Shown here: one piece after another, positions 36,537-45,355 of the stretch
Position numbering within the stretch: the stretch's first letter is position 1
Layout: every line of letters starts with the position of its first letter
NCBI RefSeq assembly: GCF_036046055.1
Contig: NZ_CP107939.1
Coordinates: 7,502,001-7,566,000, forward strand
Reading direction: 5' to 3'
DNA: 64,000 bases
Source: Nocardia sp. NBC_00403
Lineage (GTDB): Bacteria > Actinomycetota > Actinomycetes > Mycobacteriales > Mycobacteriaceae
Position numbers and translations under genes: made by a program
Notes under the pieces: model-generated
Database searches by the model: none
Told to the model about the DNA's origin: nothing
The model's input: only the letters and a program-made list of their open reading frames with translations

Positions 36537-39500
36537 TCACTCTCGGGGCGGTTCGCAGATCTGGACCAGCTCCGGCTCACGGGTCCGAGTGATGAACGTG
36601 CCGCGGCCGGGCGGCATCGGGGAGGGGCGAACGTCACCGATCAATTTGCCCTCGTCTCTGGACCCGCTCATGAGCAACGCGTCCGCGCCGAGCTCGCGCA
36701 TTCGGCTGAGCACCGGGTCATACATTGCCCGGCTGGCGCCTGCCGTGCGCCGAGCCACGATCACACGGACACCACAGTCGCCGGCCTGCGCGAGCACATC
36801 GACCAGCGGCGTCAGCGGATTCGCGGAACTGGTCACCACGATGTCGTAGTCGTCGACGACAACGAATATTTCGGGACCGGTCCACCAGCTGCGCTCACGA
36901 AGTTGCTGTGCCGTCACCCCCGGCCCCGGCAGCCGGCGATCAATGACATCGGCGAGCTGAGCCGCCGTGTCGGCCACTTCCAGAGACGAATTCGAGTACC
37001 CGGACCGGAATTCGGTGTCGACGGCATCCAGCATCGTTCGCCGCGGGTCGATGAGGACAATGCGCACCTGTCCTGCGGTGGCCCGTTCGGTTATCCCGGC
37101 GACGATGTTCCGCAGGAGTGTCGTCTTGCCCGCTCCGGCGTCGGCGAAGATCAACAACAGCGGTTGGTTCTGGAAGTCCAGCACCAGCGGCTGGAGGTCG
37201 GACTCCCGCACGCCGACGACGACGCGGCTCCCACTCTGTTCGATCCCCAGTGCGTCGGCAGCCGCCAGCACCTCGGATCGATCGATTCGCGCCGGAAGCA
37301 TCCGAATTTCCGGTGCGCGTCGGCCGGGATAGGCGTCGCTGAGTTTCCGGCCTGCCGAACCGATACCGAGAGACAATGTCTGGACGTCCGTACTCGAGCC
37401 GAGGCGTGGCAGCGCCATCAGAATGTGCTGAGCTCCAGCGGGCCCTCGAATCAGCGCGCGCCCGGGCACGTGCGGCACGAGCGCGGCCGCGCGCCTGCTG
37501 ATACCGGAATCGTTCGAGTCGCTGAGCCGTAACTCCACCTCCATACCGATTCGCTCCTTGACAGCCGGGCGGATGTCCACCCACCTGGCGGCCGACAGGA
37601 TCACGTGAATGCCGTATTGGAGGCCACGAACAGCAAGGAGATTCAACTCGGGTTCTAATGCCTCGAACTGCTGGAGCAGTTCTCGCCAGCCATCGATCAC
37701 CAGGAACACGTCCCCGAACGGTTCCCGCAGAATCGGGTAGGCGGCCTGATGTCCGAGCGGCAGCGCGTCGACATCGGCTCTGCGACTACGGAACTCGACC
37801 ATCGACTCGATGTTGTGTGCGGCGAAGAACTCCTCACGCCGATGCAGCAATGCGGTCAGCTCCGCTATCGTGCGCCGTACTCGATCCGCGTCCGTCCGGC
37901 TCGCGACGGATCCCACATGTGGTATGCCCGCGAGACCGGCGAACAACCCACCACCGAAATCGAGCACATAGAACTGGACCTGCTCGGGGGTATGCGTCGC
38001 GGCCGTCGCGATGACAACGGCCGCCAGCGCGGTCGACTTGCCGGCCCCCTGGCCGCCGAACACCGCGACATTGCCGTGCTCGCCGTCCAAGGACAACGTC
38101 AGCACGTCCTGTCGCTGGGCGAACGGATCGTCGATGACGGCGACCGGCACGCGAAGTCGGCCGTGCGGAACGCCGGAGTTCCGCACCAACGTGCCGATCG
38201 TCGCCGGTACTGTCAACGGCGGCAGCCATACCTGGTGCGCACGTGGCGCTCTCGTGCGCAAGTATTCGACCAGAGCATCGAGCAACGTACGCTGTACGTT
38301 CGCACCGATGCTTGCACCGTGTACATCACGTTCCGGCCGCGCCACATACGGCGCCTTGAAGCGGACGGGGTCGGAAGAATCGTATTTCAGATAGCCGAGC
38401 CCCGGCGTGCTCGGCAATTGGTACGCATCCAGTGTGCCCAGCACGGAACGGGATTCATTGGCCGAGAAGGTGCGCAAGGCGATCCGATAGGACAGCTGGT
38501 TCTCGATCGCACCGAGCCGATACCCGTCCAGACGTTGGGTCGCCAGCAGCAGATGCATCCCCAACATCCGGCCCAGTCGGGCAACCATACCGAGGGCATC
38601 GCCGAATCCCGACTTCTGCAAAAGGAGTTCGGCGACCTCGTCGACAATGATGACCAGAGCGGGCAACGGATCCTGCGGCACCGGGTCAGACGGTGAGCCC
38701 GTCGCCCGTGCTCGTTCGTACTCGTCGATATTGTTGGAGTTTCCCGCCGACCGGATCAGCTGCTGTCGGCGTTGTACCTCGCCGGTGATCGCTTCGCCGA
38801 GCCGATCGACCAGCGAGAGATCTGCTTCGAGATCGTCGACCAACGCCGAAACATGTGGCAGGTCTGCCAAGCCATCGAACGTCTCCGCGCCCTTGAATGA
38901 AATCAGCAGGAAGTTGACGACATCCGGTGAGTGGCGCACCGCGAGTCCGGCGACGATATTCTTCAGCAGCGTCGACTTGCCCGATCCGACGGCGCCGACC
39001 ACCAAACCGTGTGGTCCCATGCCGTTTTCAGCGGACTGCTTGAGATCCAGCTGCACGGTTTCACCGGTGTGCGTGACCCCGATGGGAATTCTGAGCCGGT
39101 CGCGACCGGTCCGGGACCCCCACGCCTCATCGAGAACGATCCGGTCGTCCTGGCCGATGCCGAAGAGTGCGGCGAAGTCGACCTCACCGTCCAGCGGCGA
39201 ACGCTGCGGACCGGACGCACCGGCCGGAGTCGGCCACGCGCCGACCACTCGACTCACCAACTCGGCCGCGCCATCGGTCATATCCGACATGCCTACCGAA
39301 TCGGGTTGCAGTTCACGCAGATCCGGCATGGCAATGCGAAATGGCCGCTGGCCGTAGAGCGCCCAGCCGGGACCGTCGGGCAGCCGCGCGGCACGCTCGG
39401 GGTTGATCCGCGACTGGGCCGGGCGGTGCAACCGCAGTTCGACATGTGCGGGCAGCAGATCGCCCAGCCAGTCCGGGGCTTCACTCCAATCGCGGACCGT

Positions 39501-40892
39501 CGCGACCACGTGCACGCCGTACTCCGGGCCAGCGCTGGCCACCTGCCGGATCGTGGTGTCGAATTCCGGTATGTGCTGGCGGAAGTCGCCCCACCGATCG
39601 ATCAGCAGGAACACATCGGCGACCGGCCCCTCGGTCAGCAGCGACCGCGCGGCGCGCAAGCTGGCCGGGGAATCGATGCTGTTGTCCCGGTATAGCTTCT
39701 TGCGACTGCGGATGGCGCCGGTGATCGTTTCCAGCAGCATCCGCACCTGCTCGGGTTCATCGTCGCCCGCCACACCCGCGACGTGCGGCAGCGCGCTCAT
39801 CGAGCCAAGGCGGTTACTCGACTCCAGCACGTAGATCTGCGCCTCGTTCGAGGTGTGGGTCAGGGCAAGCGATCCGGCAAGCGTGCGCAGCAGCGTGCTC
39901 TTTCCCGAGCCCGCGCGGCCGACGACGAGAAGGTTGCCGTCTGCGCCGGCCAGGTCCAGCCACACCGTCTCGCCTGGAGCGCCGTCCGCACGCCGCTCCT
40001 GACCGATCGGCACCTTGAGTCTTCCTGTCCCCCACCAGTTCTCCGCGCGCAGGCCGGTGGCCGGATCGCGTTCGAGCCGACCGAGCAGAGCACCGAGCTG
40101 CACTCGGTCGCCTACCTCGAGAACGGCGGAGTACTTCCGCCGGACCCGGGCGACGTAGACCTCGTCCTTGAAGACGCCGTAGTGGTTCGGGGTCTGTCTA
40201 CTCGTCCGGCTGCGCACATCGGCGCTGACATAGGTCCACAAGTCGTGCGTGCCGATCAGCCCGCTACCGTTGTCGGCAAGTCCGGTGCCGATACCCTTCA
40301 CCAGGGCCGAAGTGAACACCGAAAGCGGCGCGGACTTATCCGAGCCGGTGTGCCCGTCCTCGGCCGTCTCGACGGCGCTGGAGGCGGTCAGCACGCAGAT
40401 ACCGTCGCCCGCGGCGAGTTCCCGGCCGACGTCGTCGATATTGGGTGCGGACTTGACCACGTCCGCGCCGAGGAACGCGCCGCTGTAGCAGCAGTCCAGC
40501 AGAATGATCTTCGCCGCGGCGGCAGACTCCCTGATCAGTTCTCGAATGAATGTCGAGGACACCGCGGTGCTGCTCAACAACTGCGGGTCGGTGTTGCTGG
40601 TCGCCAGATACAGGTTCTGTCTGGTCCGCAGACCGTGGCCGGAGAAGTAGAGCAGGACAACATCCTCCGGCTCCGCACCGCGGAACAGTCGCTCGATACT
40701 GCGTTCGATCTCGGCCTTGGATTCGTTGGTCAGTATTTCGGTCGGCCGGAAGCCGCCGATTTCGGGGTCCCGCAGCAACTCTCGCAGCTGTTCGGCATCG
40801 GAGACCGGCGCGTACAGCCGAGGCAGACCCTCGAAATGGTAGGTGTCGTTGGCGATGAACAGCGCCAACCTCCGACCGGTCGGACTATTCAT
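36537..40892 (-). CDS. Caspase-like protease fused to four FtsK/EccC-type ATPase modules
   Basis: 1451 residues from ATG at 40892. Residues 1-250 are a caspase-like (C14) domain: RRLALFIANDTYHFEGLPRL, LLYFSGHG with catalytic His86, and IILLDCCYSGAFLG with catalytic Cys135. Four P-loop modules follow, with Walker A near 325 (GRAGSGKST), 633 (GAVGSGKST), 946 (GGQGAGKST) and 1251 (DAGAGKTT). The last three match EccC ATPase domains 1, 2 and 3 in order: VIIVDEVAELL and LASQ-like LLATQRLDGYRLG, then VFLVIDGW, then IFVVVDDYD and the EccC C-terminus PMPPGRGTFITR. The first (FLLIDRWGDF) is domain-2-like and extra. There are no membrane helices and no EccB/D/E or WXG100 genes nearby. It overlaps the EACC1-like gene by 8 bp. 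A protease-effector conflict system is inferred; function untested. Confidence 0.9.
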   Translation of the reverse strand: MNSPTGRRLALFIANDTYHFEGLPRLYAPVSDAEQLRELLRDPEIGGFRPTEILTNESKAEIERSIERLFRGAEPEDVVLLYFSGHGLRTRQNLYLATSNTDPQLLSSTAVSSTFIRELIRESAAAAKIILLDCCYSGAFLGADVVKSAPNIDDVGRELAAGDGICVLTASSAVETAEDGHTGSDKSAPLSVFTSALVKGIGTGLADNGSGLIGTHDLWTYVSADVRSRTSRQTPNHYGVFKDEVYVARVRRKYSAVLEVGDRVQLGALLGRLERDPATGLRAENWWGTGRLKVPIGQERRADGAPGETVWLDLAGADGNLLVVGRAGSGKSTLLRTLAGSLALTHTSNEAQIYVLESSNRLGSMSALPHVAGVAGDDEPEQVRMLLETITGAIRSRKKLYRDNSIDSPASLRAARSLLTEGPVADVFLLIDRWGDFRQHIPEFDTTIRQVASAGPEYGVHVVATVRDWSEAPDWLGDLLPAHVELRLHRPAQSRINPERAARLPDGPGWALYGQRPFRIAMPDLRELQPDSVGMSDMTDGAAELVSRVVGAWPTPAGASGPQRSPLDGEVDFAALFGIGQDDRIVLDEAWGSRTGRDRLRIPIGVTHTGETVQLDLKQSAENGMGPHGLVVGAVGSGKSTLLKNIVAGLAVRHSPDVVNFLLISFKGAETFDGLADLPHVSALVDDLEADLSLVDRLGEAITGEVQRRQQLIRSAGNSNNIDEYERARATGSPSDPVPQDPLPALVIIVDEVAELLLQKSGFGDALGMVARLGRMLGMHLLLATQRLDGYRLGAIENQLSYRIALRTFSANESRSVLGTLDAYQLPSTPGLGYLKYDSSDPVRFKAPYVARPERDVHGASIGANVQRTLLDALVEYLRTRAPRAHQVWLPPLTVPATIGTLVRNSGVPHGRLRVPVAVIDDPFAQRQDVLTLSLDGEHGNVAVFGGQGAGKSTALAAVVIATAATHTPEQVQFYVLDFGGGLFAGLAGIPHVGSVASRTDADRVRRTIAELTALLHRREEFFAAHNIESMVEFRSRRADVDALPLGHQAAYPILREPFGDVFLVIDGWRELLQQFEALEPELNLLAVRGLQYGIHVILSAARWVDIRPAVKERIGMEVELRLSDSNDSGISRRAAALVPHVPGRALIRGPAGAQHILMALPRLGSSTDVQTLSLGIGSAGRKLSDAYPGRRAPEIRMLPARIDRSEVLAAADALGIEQSGSRVVVGVRESDLQPLVLDFQNQPLLLIFADAGAGKTTLLRNIVAGITERATAGQVRIVLIDPRRTMLDAVDTEFRSGYSNSSLEVADTAAQLADVIDRRLPGPGVTAQQLRERSWWTGPEIFVVVDDYDIVVTSSANPLTPLVDVLAQAGDCGVRVIVARRTAGASRAMYDPVLSRMRELGADALLMSGSRDEGKLIGDVRPSPMPPGRGTFITRTREPELVQICEPPRE

Positions 40893-41256
40893 CGTCGAGC
40901 ACGGCGCGGATCCGATCGACGATCTCGTCGACCTGGCCGTCCTTCGGTCGAAGGATAGTGACCTCCCGGTCACCGCGTTTGACGGTGACCGACGTCGCCC
41001 TGGTCCGATCGAGGAACTTGATGACTATGTCCCGGACTGCCCACGCCGTGGTTCCGATCGCCCCGCCGGAGGCAACGAGCTGGCCGATCTGCTCCAGCGC
41101 ACCGGACTTCGCGCCCGTTGCGGCGGACGTGGTCGCCTTTCGAACGGCCAGTCCCCTGATCTGGCGCAGATCCTCCTGTAGCTCGTCGGCCAGTTGGTCC
41201 AGCCACTCAGGATCTCGACGCCGCTCGGAATTGATCACCAGCACAACGTCACTCAT
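40885..41256 (-). CDS. EACC1-like (effector-associated constant component) protein
   Basis: 123 residues, ATG at 41256 after GGAGG by 7 bp. Begins SDVVLVINSERRRDPEWLDQLADELQEDLR. A Gly/Ala-rich helical stretch GQLVASGGAIGTTAWAVRDIVIKFLDR follows, then a beta-hairpin VTVKRGDREVTILRP. This layout matches EACC1, a small protein that accompanies caspase- or trypsin-like effectors in NTP-dependent conflict systems of multicellular bacteria. It ends in ATGAATAG overlapping the caspase-EccC start, so the two are coupled. Its role is proposed to be signal sensing or complex assembly. Identification is by pattern only. Confidence 0.75.
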   Translation of the reverse strand: MSDVVLVINSERRRDPEWLDQLADELQEDLRQIRGLAVRKATTSAATGAKSGALEQIGQLVASGGAIGTTAWAVRDIVIKFLDRTRATSVTVKRGDREVTILRPKDGQVDEIVDRIRAVLDDE

Positions 41257-41355
41257 CACTGCCCCTCCAGTCGCCCCGCACTCACCGTAGTGCGACCACT
41301 CTAACCACGAGACAGGGGATTCGAACGCGAAGCGACGGCCGACCCGAAGAACGCA

Positions 41356-41386
41356 AAAGGGCGGTCTCCCATGGAGACCACCCTTT
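41356..41386 (-). terminator. nrdE terminator
   Basis: 14 bp arms (AAAGGGCGGTCTCC, one mismatch) with a 3-base loop, 11 bp past the nrdE stop, with a TTTTGCGTTCTT tail in the nrdE direction. It should separate nrdE from the downstream EACC1-like gene. Confidence 0.8.
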
Positions 41387-41397
41387 CGGCAGCGCGA

Positions 41398-43587
41398 CTA
41401 CAGCATGCAGGAAACGCAGCCCTCTACTTCGGTTCCCTCCAGGGCCATTTGGCGCAGGCGGATGTAGTAGAGGGTTTTGATGCCCTTGCGCCAGGCATAG
41501 ATCTGGGCGCGGTTGAGGTCACGGGTGGTTGCGGTGTCCTTGAAGAAGAGCGTCAGCGACAGGCCCTGGTCCACGTGCTGGGTGGCCGCGGCGTAGGTGT
41601 CGATGATCTTCTCGTAGCCGATCTCGTAAGCGTCGTCGTAATATTCGAGGTTGTCGTTGTCGAGATAGGGCGCCGGGTAGTAGACGCGGCCGATCTTGCC
41701 TTCCTTGCGGATCTCGATCTTCGAAGCCACCGGGTGGATGGAGCTGGTCGAGTGGTTGATGTAGGAAATCGAGCCGGTCGGCGGGACCGCCTGCAGATTC
41801 TGGTTGTAGATGCCGTGCTCCATGACCGAGGACTTCAGCTCACGCCAATCGTCCTGGGTCGGGATGTGCACGCCCGCGTCGGCGAAGATCTGTGCCACGC
41901 GTTCGGTTTTCGGCCCCCACACCTGATCGGTGTACTTGTCGAAGTACTCGCCCGACGCGTACTTGGATTCGGGGAACCCGCCGAAGTAGGTCCCGCGCTC
42001 CTTGGCGATCAGGTTCGACGCCCGAATCGCGTGGTAGACCACGGTGTAGAAGTAGATGTTGGTGAAGTCGATGCCCTCGTCGGAACCGTAGTGAACCCGC
42101 TCGCGAGCCAGGTACCCGTGCAGGTTCATCTGGCCTAGGCCGATGGCGTGGGACTGGTTGTTGCCCTGCTCGATCGAGGGCACCGAATAGATGTGCGTCT
42201 GATCCGACACCGCGGTCAGCGCCCGGATCGAGGTCTCGATGGTCTGTGCGAAGTCGGGTGAGTCCATCGTCTTGGCGATGTTCAGCGACCCGAGGTTGCA
42301 CGAAATGTCCTTGCCCACCACGGCGTAGGACAGGTCGTCGTTGAACACCGACGGCGTGGAGACCTGCAGGATCTCCGAGCACAGGTTCGAGTGGGTGATC
42401 TTGCCCGCGATCGGGTTGGCCCTGTTCACCGTGTCCTCGAACATGATGTAGGGGTAACCGGATTCGAACTGCAGCTCGGCGATGGTCTGGAAGAACTCGC
42501 GCGCCTTGATCTTCGACTTGCGGATCCGCTTGTCGTCGACCATCTCGTAATACTTCTCGGTGACATCGATATCGGCGAACGGTTTGCCGTAGATGCGCTC
42601 CACGTCGTACGGCGAGAAGAGGTACATATCCTCGTTCTTCTTCGCCAGCTCGAAGGTGATGTCCGGAATCACCACACCGAGCGAGAGGGTCTTGATGCGG
42701 ATCTTCTCGTCCGCGTTCTCGCGCTTGGTGTCCAGGAACCGGTAGATGTCGGGGTGATGCGCGTGCAGGTACACCGCGCCCGCACCCTGACGCGCACCGA
42801 GTTGGTTGGCGTAGGAGAAGGAGTCCTCGAGCAGCTTCATGATCGGGATGACACCCGAACTCTGGTTCTCGATCTTCTTGATCGGCGCGCCGTGCTCGCG
42901 AATATTGCTCAGCAGCAAGGCGACACCGCCGCCACGCTTGGACAGCTGCAGCGCGGAGTTGATGGAGCGCCCGATGGACTCCATGTTGTCCTCGATGCGC
43001 AGCAGGAAGCAGGACACCGGCTCGCCGCGCTGCTTCTTGCCCGAGTTGAGAAAGGTCGGGGTGGCGGGTTGGAAGCGGCCGTCGATGATCTCGTCGACCA
43101 GCTTGCCCGCGAGCACCTCGTCACCGGCGGCGAGGGTGAGCGCGACCATACAGACGCGGTCCTCGAACCGCTCCAGGTAGCGCTTGCCGTCGAAGGTCTT
43201 CAGCGTGTACGAGGTGTAGTACTTGAACGCGCCGAGGAAGGTCGGGAACCGGAACTTCTTGGCGTAGGCCTGCTGGAACAGCGACTTGATGAACGGGCGG
43301 CTGTACTGGTCGAGAACCTCTGCCTCGTAGTAGTTCTCCTCGACCAGGTAGTCCAGCTTCTCGTCCAGGTTGTGGAAGAAGACGGTGTTCTGGTTGACAT
43401 GCTGCAGGAAGTACTGGTGTGCGGCCTCGCGGTCCTTGTCGAACTGGATCTCGCCGTTCGGGCCGTACAAGTTCAGCATCGCGTTGAGGGCGTGGTAGTC
43501 CATGACCTCGCCGGCTTCAGTGCCCCGTACCGGGGGCTGCTCTAAGCGAGCTGTTTTTCCGGCCGGTGCTGTCGTTGCTGTTGCCAA
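41398..43587 (-). CDS. nrdE: Class Ib ribonucleotide reductase alpha subunit
   Basis: Up to 729 residues, nearly colinear with M. tuberculosis NrdE from [24 protein letters not shown] to the redox-active C-terminus EGCVSCML. The active site contains NLCSEILQ and [11 protein letters not shown] cysteines and the [16 protein letters not shown] phosphate loop. It reduces NDPs to dNDPs with NrdF radical and NrdH electrons. The TTG start at 43587 overlaps nrdI by 46 bp and has a weak ribosome site; an ATG at 43503 (MDYHALN) is the alternative. Confidence 0.95.
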   Translation of the reverse strand: MATATTAPAGKTARLEQPPVRGTEAGEVMDYHALNAMLNLYGPNGEIQFDKDREAAHQYFLQHVNQNTVFFHNLDEKLDYLVEENYYEAEVLDQYSRPFIKSLFQQAYAKKFRFPTFLGAFKYYTSYTLKTFDGKRYLERFEDRVCMVALTLAAGDEVLAGKLVDEIIDGRFQPATPTFLNSGKKQRGEPVSCFLLRIEDNMESIGRSINSALQLSKRGGGVALLLSNIREHGAPIKKIENQSSGVIPIMKLLEDSFSYANQLGARQGAGAVYLHAHHPDIYRFLDTKRENADEKIRIKTLSLGVVIPDITFELAKKNEDMYLFSPYDVERIYGKPFADIDVTEKYYEMVDDKRIRKSKIKAREFFQTIAELQFESGYPYIMFEDTVNRANPIAGKITHSNLCSEILQVSTPSVFNDDLSYAVVGKDISCNLGSLNIAKTMDSPDFAQTIETSIRALTAVSDQTHIYSVPSIEQGNNQSHAIGLGQMNLHGYLARERVHYGSDEGIDFTNIYFYTVVYHAIRASNLIAKERGTYFGGFPESKYASGEYFDKYTDQVWGPKTERVAQIFADAGVHIPTQDDWRELKSSVMEHGIYNQNLQAVPPTGSISYINHSTSSIHPVASKIEIRKEGKIGRVYYPAPYLDNDNLEYYDDAYEIGYEKIIDTYAAATQHVDQGLSLTLFFKDTATTRDLNRAQIYAWRKGIKTLYYIRLRQMALEGTEVEGCVSCML

Positions 43588-44003
43588 AACAATCCCAATC
43601 CCTCGCGGACGCGCTCGACGTCCTCAGCGGTTCCCATGAGTTCGAAGCGATACAGGTACGGCACCCCGCACTTGCGTGAGATCACCTCTCCCGCATAGCA
43701 GTACGTATCGCCGAAGTTCGTGTTTCCCGCCGCGACGACACCGCGCAGCAGGGCGCGGTTGTGCGGATCGTTGAGGAACTTGGCGACTTGCCGAGGCACG
43801 AAATCCTTGTCGGATCTGTTTCCCCCCAGTACGTGCCGACCGCCCCCATAGGTGGGGACGATCAGCACGTAGGGTTCGTCTACGCGCAGCGAATCGGCGG
43901 TGTGCAGTGGTATACGAGTTGCCGGGATACCCAGCTTCTCGACGAAACGATGTGTGTTCTCCGAAGCGCTGGAGAAGTAGACGAGCGCTGTCCCTTCGGA
44001 CAT
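43542..44003 (-). CDS. nrdI: Class Ib RNR flavodoxin NrdI
   Basis: 153 residues: [19 protein letters not shown] is the NrdI FMN-phosphate loop, with VPTYGGG and [19 protein letters not shown] as further flavin contacts. It supplies oxidant for assembly of the NrdF Mn(III)2-tyrosyl radical. Second gene of nrdHIE, 51 bp after nrdH. Confidence 0.95.
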   Translation of the reverse strand: MSEGTALVYFSSASENTHRFVEKLGIPATRIPLHTADSLRVDEPYVLIVPTYGGGRHVLGGNRSDKDFVPRQVAKFLNDPHNRALLRGVVAAGNTNFGDTYCYAGEVISRKCGVPYLYRFELMGTAEDVERVREGLGLFWQQQRQHRPEKQLA

Positions 44004-44054
44004 GGCCGACTCCCTTCTTCCATCATTCGGATGAACGGAAAACGATCGGTAGCG

Positions 44055-44288
44055 TCAGGCCGCGACAGTGGCGAGCGACTTGATGCGATCCGGCCGGAAG
44101 CCCGACCAGTGATCCTCACCGGCAACGACGACCGGCGCCTGCAGGTAGCCGAGGGCCATGACGTAGTCACGCGCCTCGTCGTTCTCGGAGATGTCGATGA
44201 CCTCGTAGTCGACCCCGACCTTGTCGAGGGCCTTGTAGGTCGCGTTGCACTGGACGCAAGCGGGCTTGGTGTACACGGTGATGGTCAA
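44055..44288 (-). CDS. nrdH: Glutaredoxin-like NrdH
   Basis: 77 residues with the redox motif CVQC at positions 11-14, the APVVVAGEDHWSGFRPDRI segment and the usual NrdH length. It is the thioredoxin-reductase-dependent electron donor for NrdE. First gene of the nrdHIE operon, preceded by paired NrdR-like boxes. Confidence 0.95.
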   Translation of the reverse strand: MTITVYTKPACVQCNATYKALDKVGVDYEVIDISENDEARDYVMALGYLQAPVVVAGEDHWSGFRPDRIKSLATVAA

Positions 44289-44453
44289 TGGTGTCCCTCT
44301 CTCCTATGCCTGATCCACAGCCTGTGATCCGTATGCAGTGCATGATCCGACGTACGCTGCGCAAACTCCTGGATCCGATCTCGAAAGCCCTGCTCAGCCG
44401 GTTCGCACCGATGCTTTTCGCCTCGGGCCTCGCGCCGTTCTCCAGTACGAAAG

Positions 44454-44501
44454 ACACTACACCTAGTGGCCGACAGATTCATACAACACGACATGTTGCG
44501 A
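44454..44501 (-). promoter_or_regulatory. Tandem NrdR-like boxes upstream of nrdHIE
   Basis: Sites at 44454-44469 (ACACTACACCTAGTGG) and 44486-44501 (ACACGACATGTTGCGA) share most of the CWA-N4-TWG core and begin 32 bp apart, the same spacing as the pair before nrdF. The second site is weaker. They lie 166-213 bp upstream of nrdH, implying a long 5' leader or a distal promoter. Confidence 0.65.
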
Positions 44502-44623
44502 ACCACATTGATGAAATTCCTACGCGGTAAGTACCAGGACACTCGATTCGCAACCCGACACGACCGTGGCGCAGATCACAATTTTGCACCGTAGCTCTCT
44601 TTCAGCAAACATTTCTTTACACA

Positions 44624-44664
44624 CCGAAAGGCCACCCCCCACCGAGTGGAGGGTGGCCTTTCGG
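44624..44664 (-). terminator. FMN-reductase gene terminator
   Basis: Arms CCGAAAGGCCACCC and complement (14 bp perfect) with a 13-base loop, 23 bp downstream of the stop at 44688. Confidence 0.8.
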
Positions 44665-44687
44665 GAAGCTTGCGGACTTACCGCAGC

Positions 44688-45257
44688 TCAGGCGGAAACC
44701 AGCACACCGCGTGCGGCGACGACGAGCTCGCGCACCGTGCCGGCCAGCTGGGTCAGCGCCTCGGCATCTTCGCGCGGGTGCGCATCGCCGAACCGCTGGC
44801 CGAAGGTGCCGAAGTGCAGGTGTGCGGATTCCACGACCTTGGCGCCCGCGACGCCGAGCGCCTTGACCGCGTCACCGTGCGCCCGCTGCCCCGCGTTCGG
44901 GCTGATCGATCCGCTCACCACGGCCACCGGCCGATCCTTCAGCGCACCCGCGCCGTACGGACGGGAAGCCCAGTCGATCGCGTTCTTCAACACGGCCGAC
45001 AGCGTGCCGTTGTACTCGGGCGTCACCAGCAGCAGGCCGTCGGATGCGGCGACCGCGTCACGCAACGCCTGGGCAGCGGCGGGCACCGAACCGGGAACAT
45101 CGAGATCTTCGTTGTAGAAGGGGATGTCGGCGAGGCCCTCGTAGATGGCGACCTCGACACCCTCGGGCGCGGTCTGCACCGCAGCTTCGGCGAGCTGCCG
45201 ATTGATGGATGCGGCACGAAGGCTGCCGACCAGAGTAAGGATCCGGGTCTGACTCAT
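44688..45257 (-). CDS. NADPH-dependent FMN reductase family protein
   Basis: 188 residues. LVGSLRAASINRQLAEAA is the flavin-phosphate loop, VTPEYNGTLSAVLKNAIDWASRP the second conserved block, and AVVSGSIS the third, as in SsuE/ArsH/quinone-reductase-like flavoproteins. ATG at 45257 follows AGGAG by 5 bp. It diverges from a TetR gene over a palindrome, so it is probably that regulator's target. It could also supply FMNH2 to the LLM monooxygenase of the sulfonate operon (speculative). Confidence 0.88.
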   Translation of the reverse strand: MSQTRILTLVGSLRAASINRQLAEAAVQTAPEGVEVAIYEGLADIPFYNEDLDVPGSVPAAAQALRDAVAASDGLLLVTPEYNGTLSAVLKNAIDWASRPYGAGALKDRPVAVVSGSISPNAGQRAHGDAVKALGVAGAKVVESAHLHFGTFGQRFGDAHPREDAEALTQLAGTVRELVVAARGVLVSA

Positions 45258-45310
45258 GACGACTCCTGGTGTACTGAATGTTGGTGTCCGGGCTTTCATG
45301 AGACACTAAC

Positions 45311-45324
45311 CGGACCACGGTCCG
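45311..45324. promoter_or_regulatory. Candidate TetR operator CGGACC-N2-GGTCCG
   Basis: A 6-bp-arm dyad centred between the divergent FMN-reductase and TetR genes, inside the 98-bp shared promoter region, which is the expected place for an autoregulated TetR operator. Confidence 0.55.
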
Positions 45325-45355
45325 ATTTCATTCCTTTGGAGACGATGAGGGTTTT

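Noticed and set aside
36537..40892. Annotation of the large ATPase as an ESX/type VII secretion EccC
   Set aside because: It has a caspase domain instead of N-terminal membrane helices, an extra ATPase module, and no ESX partner genes around it.
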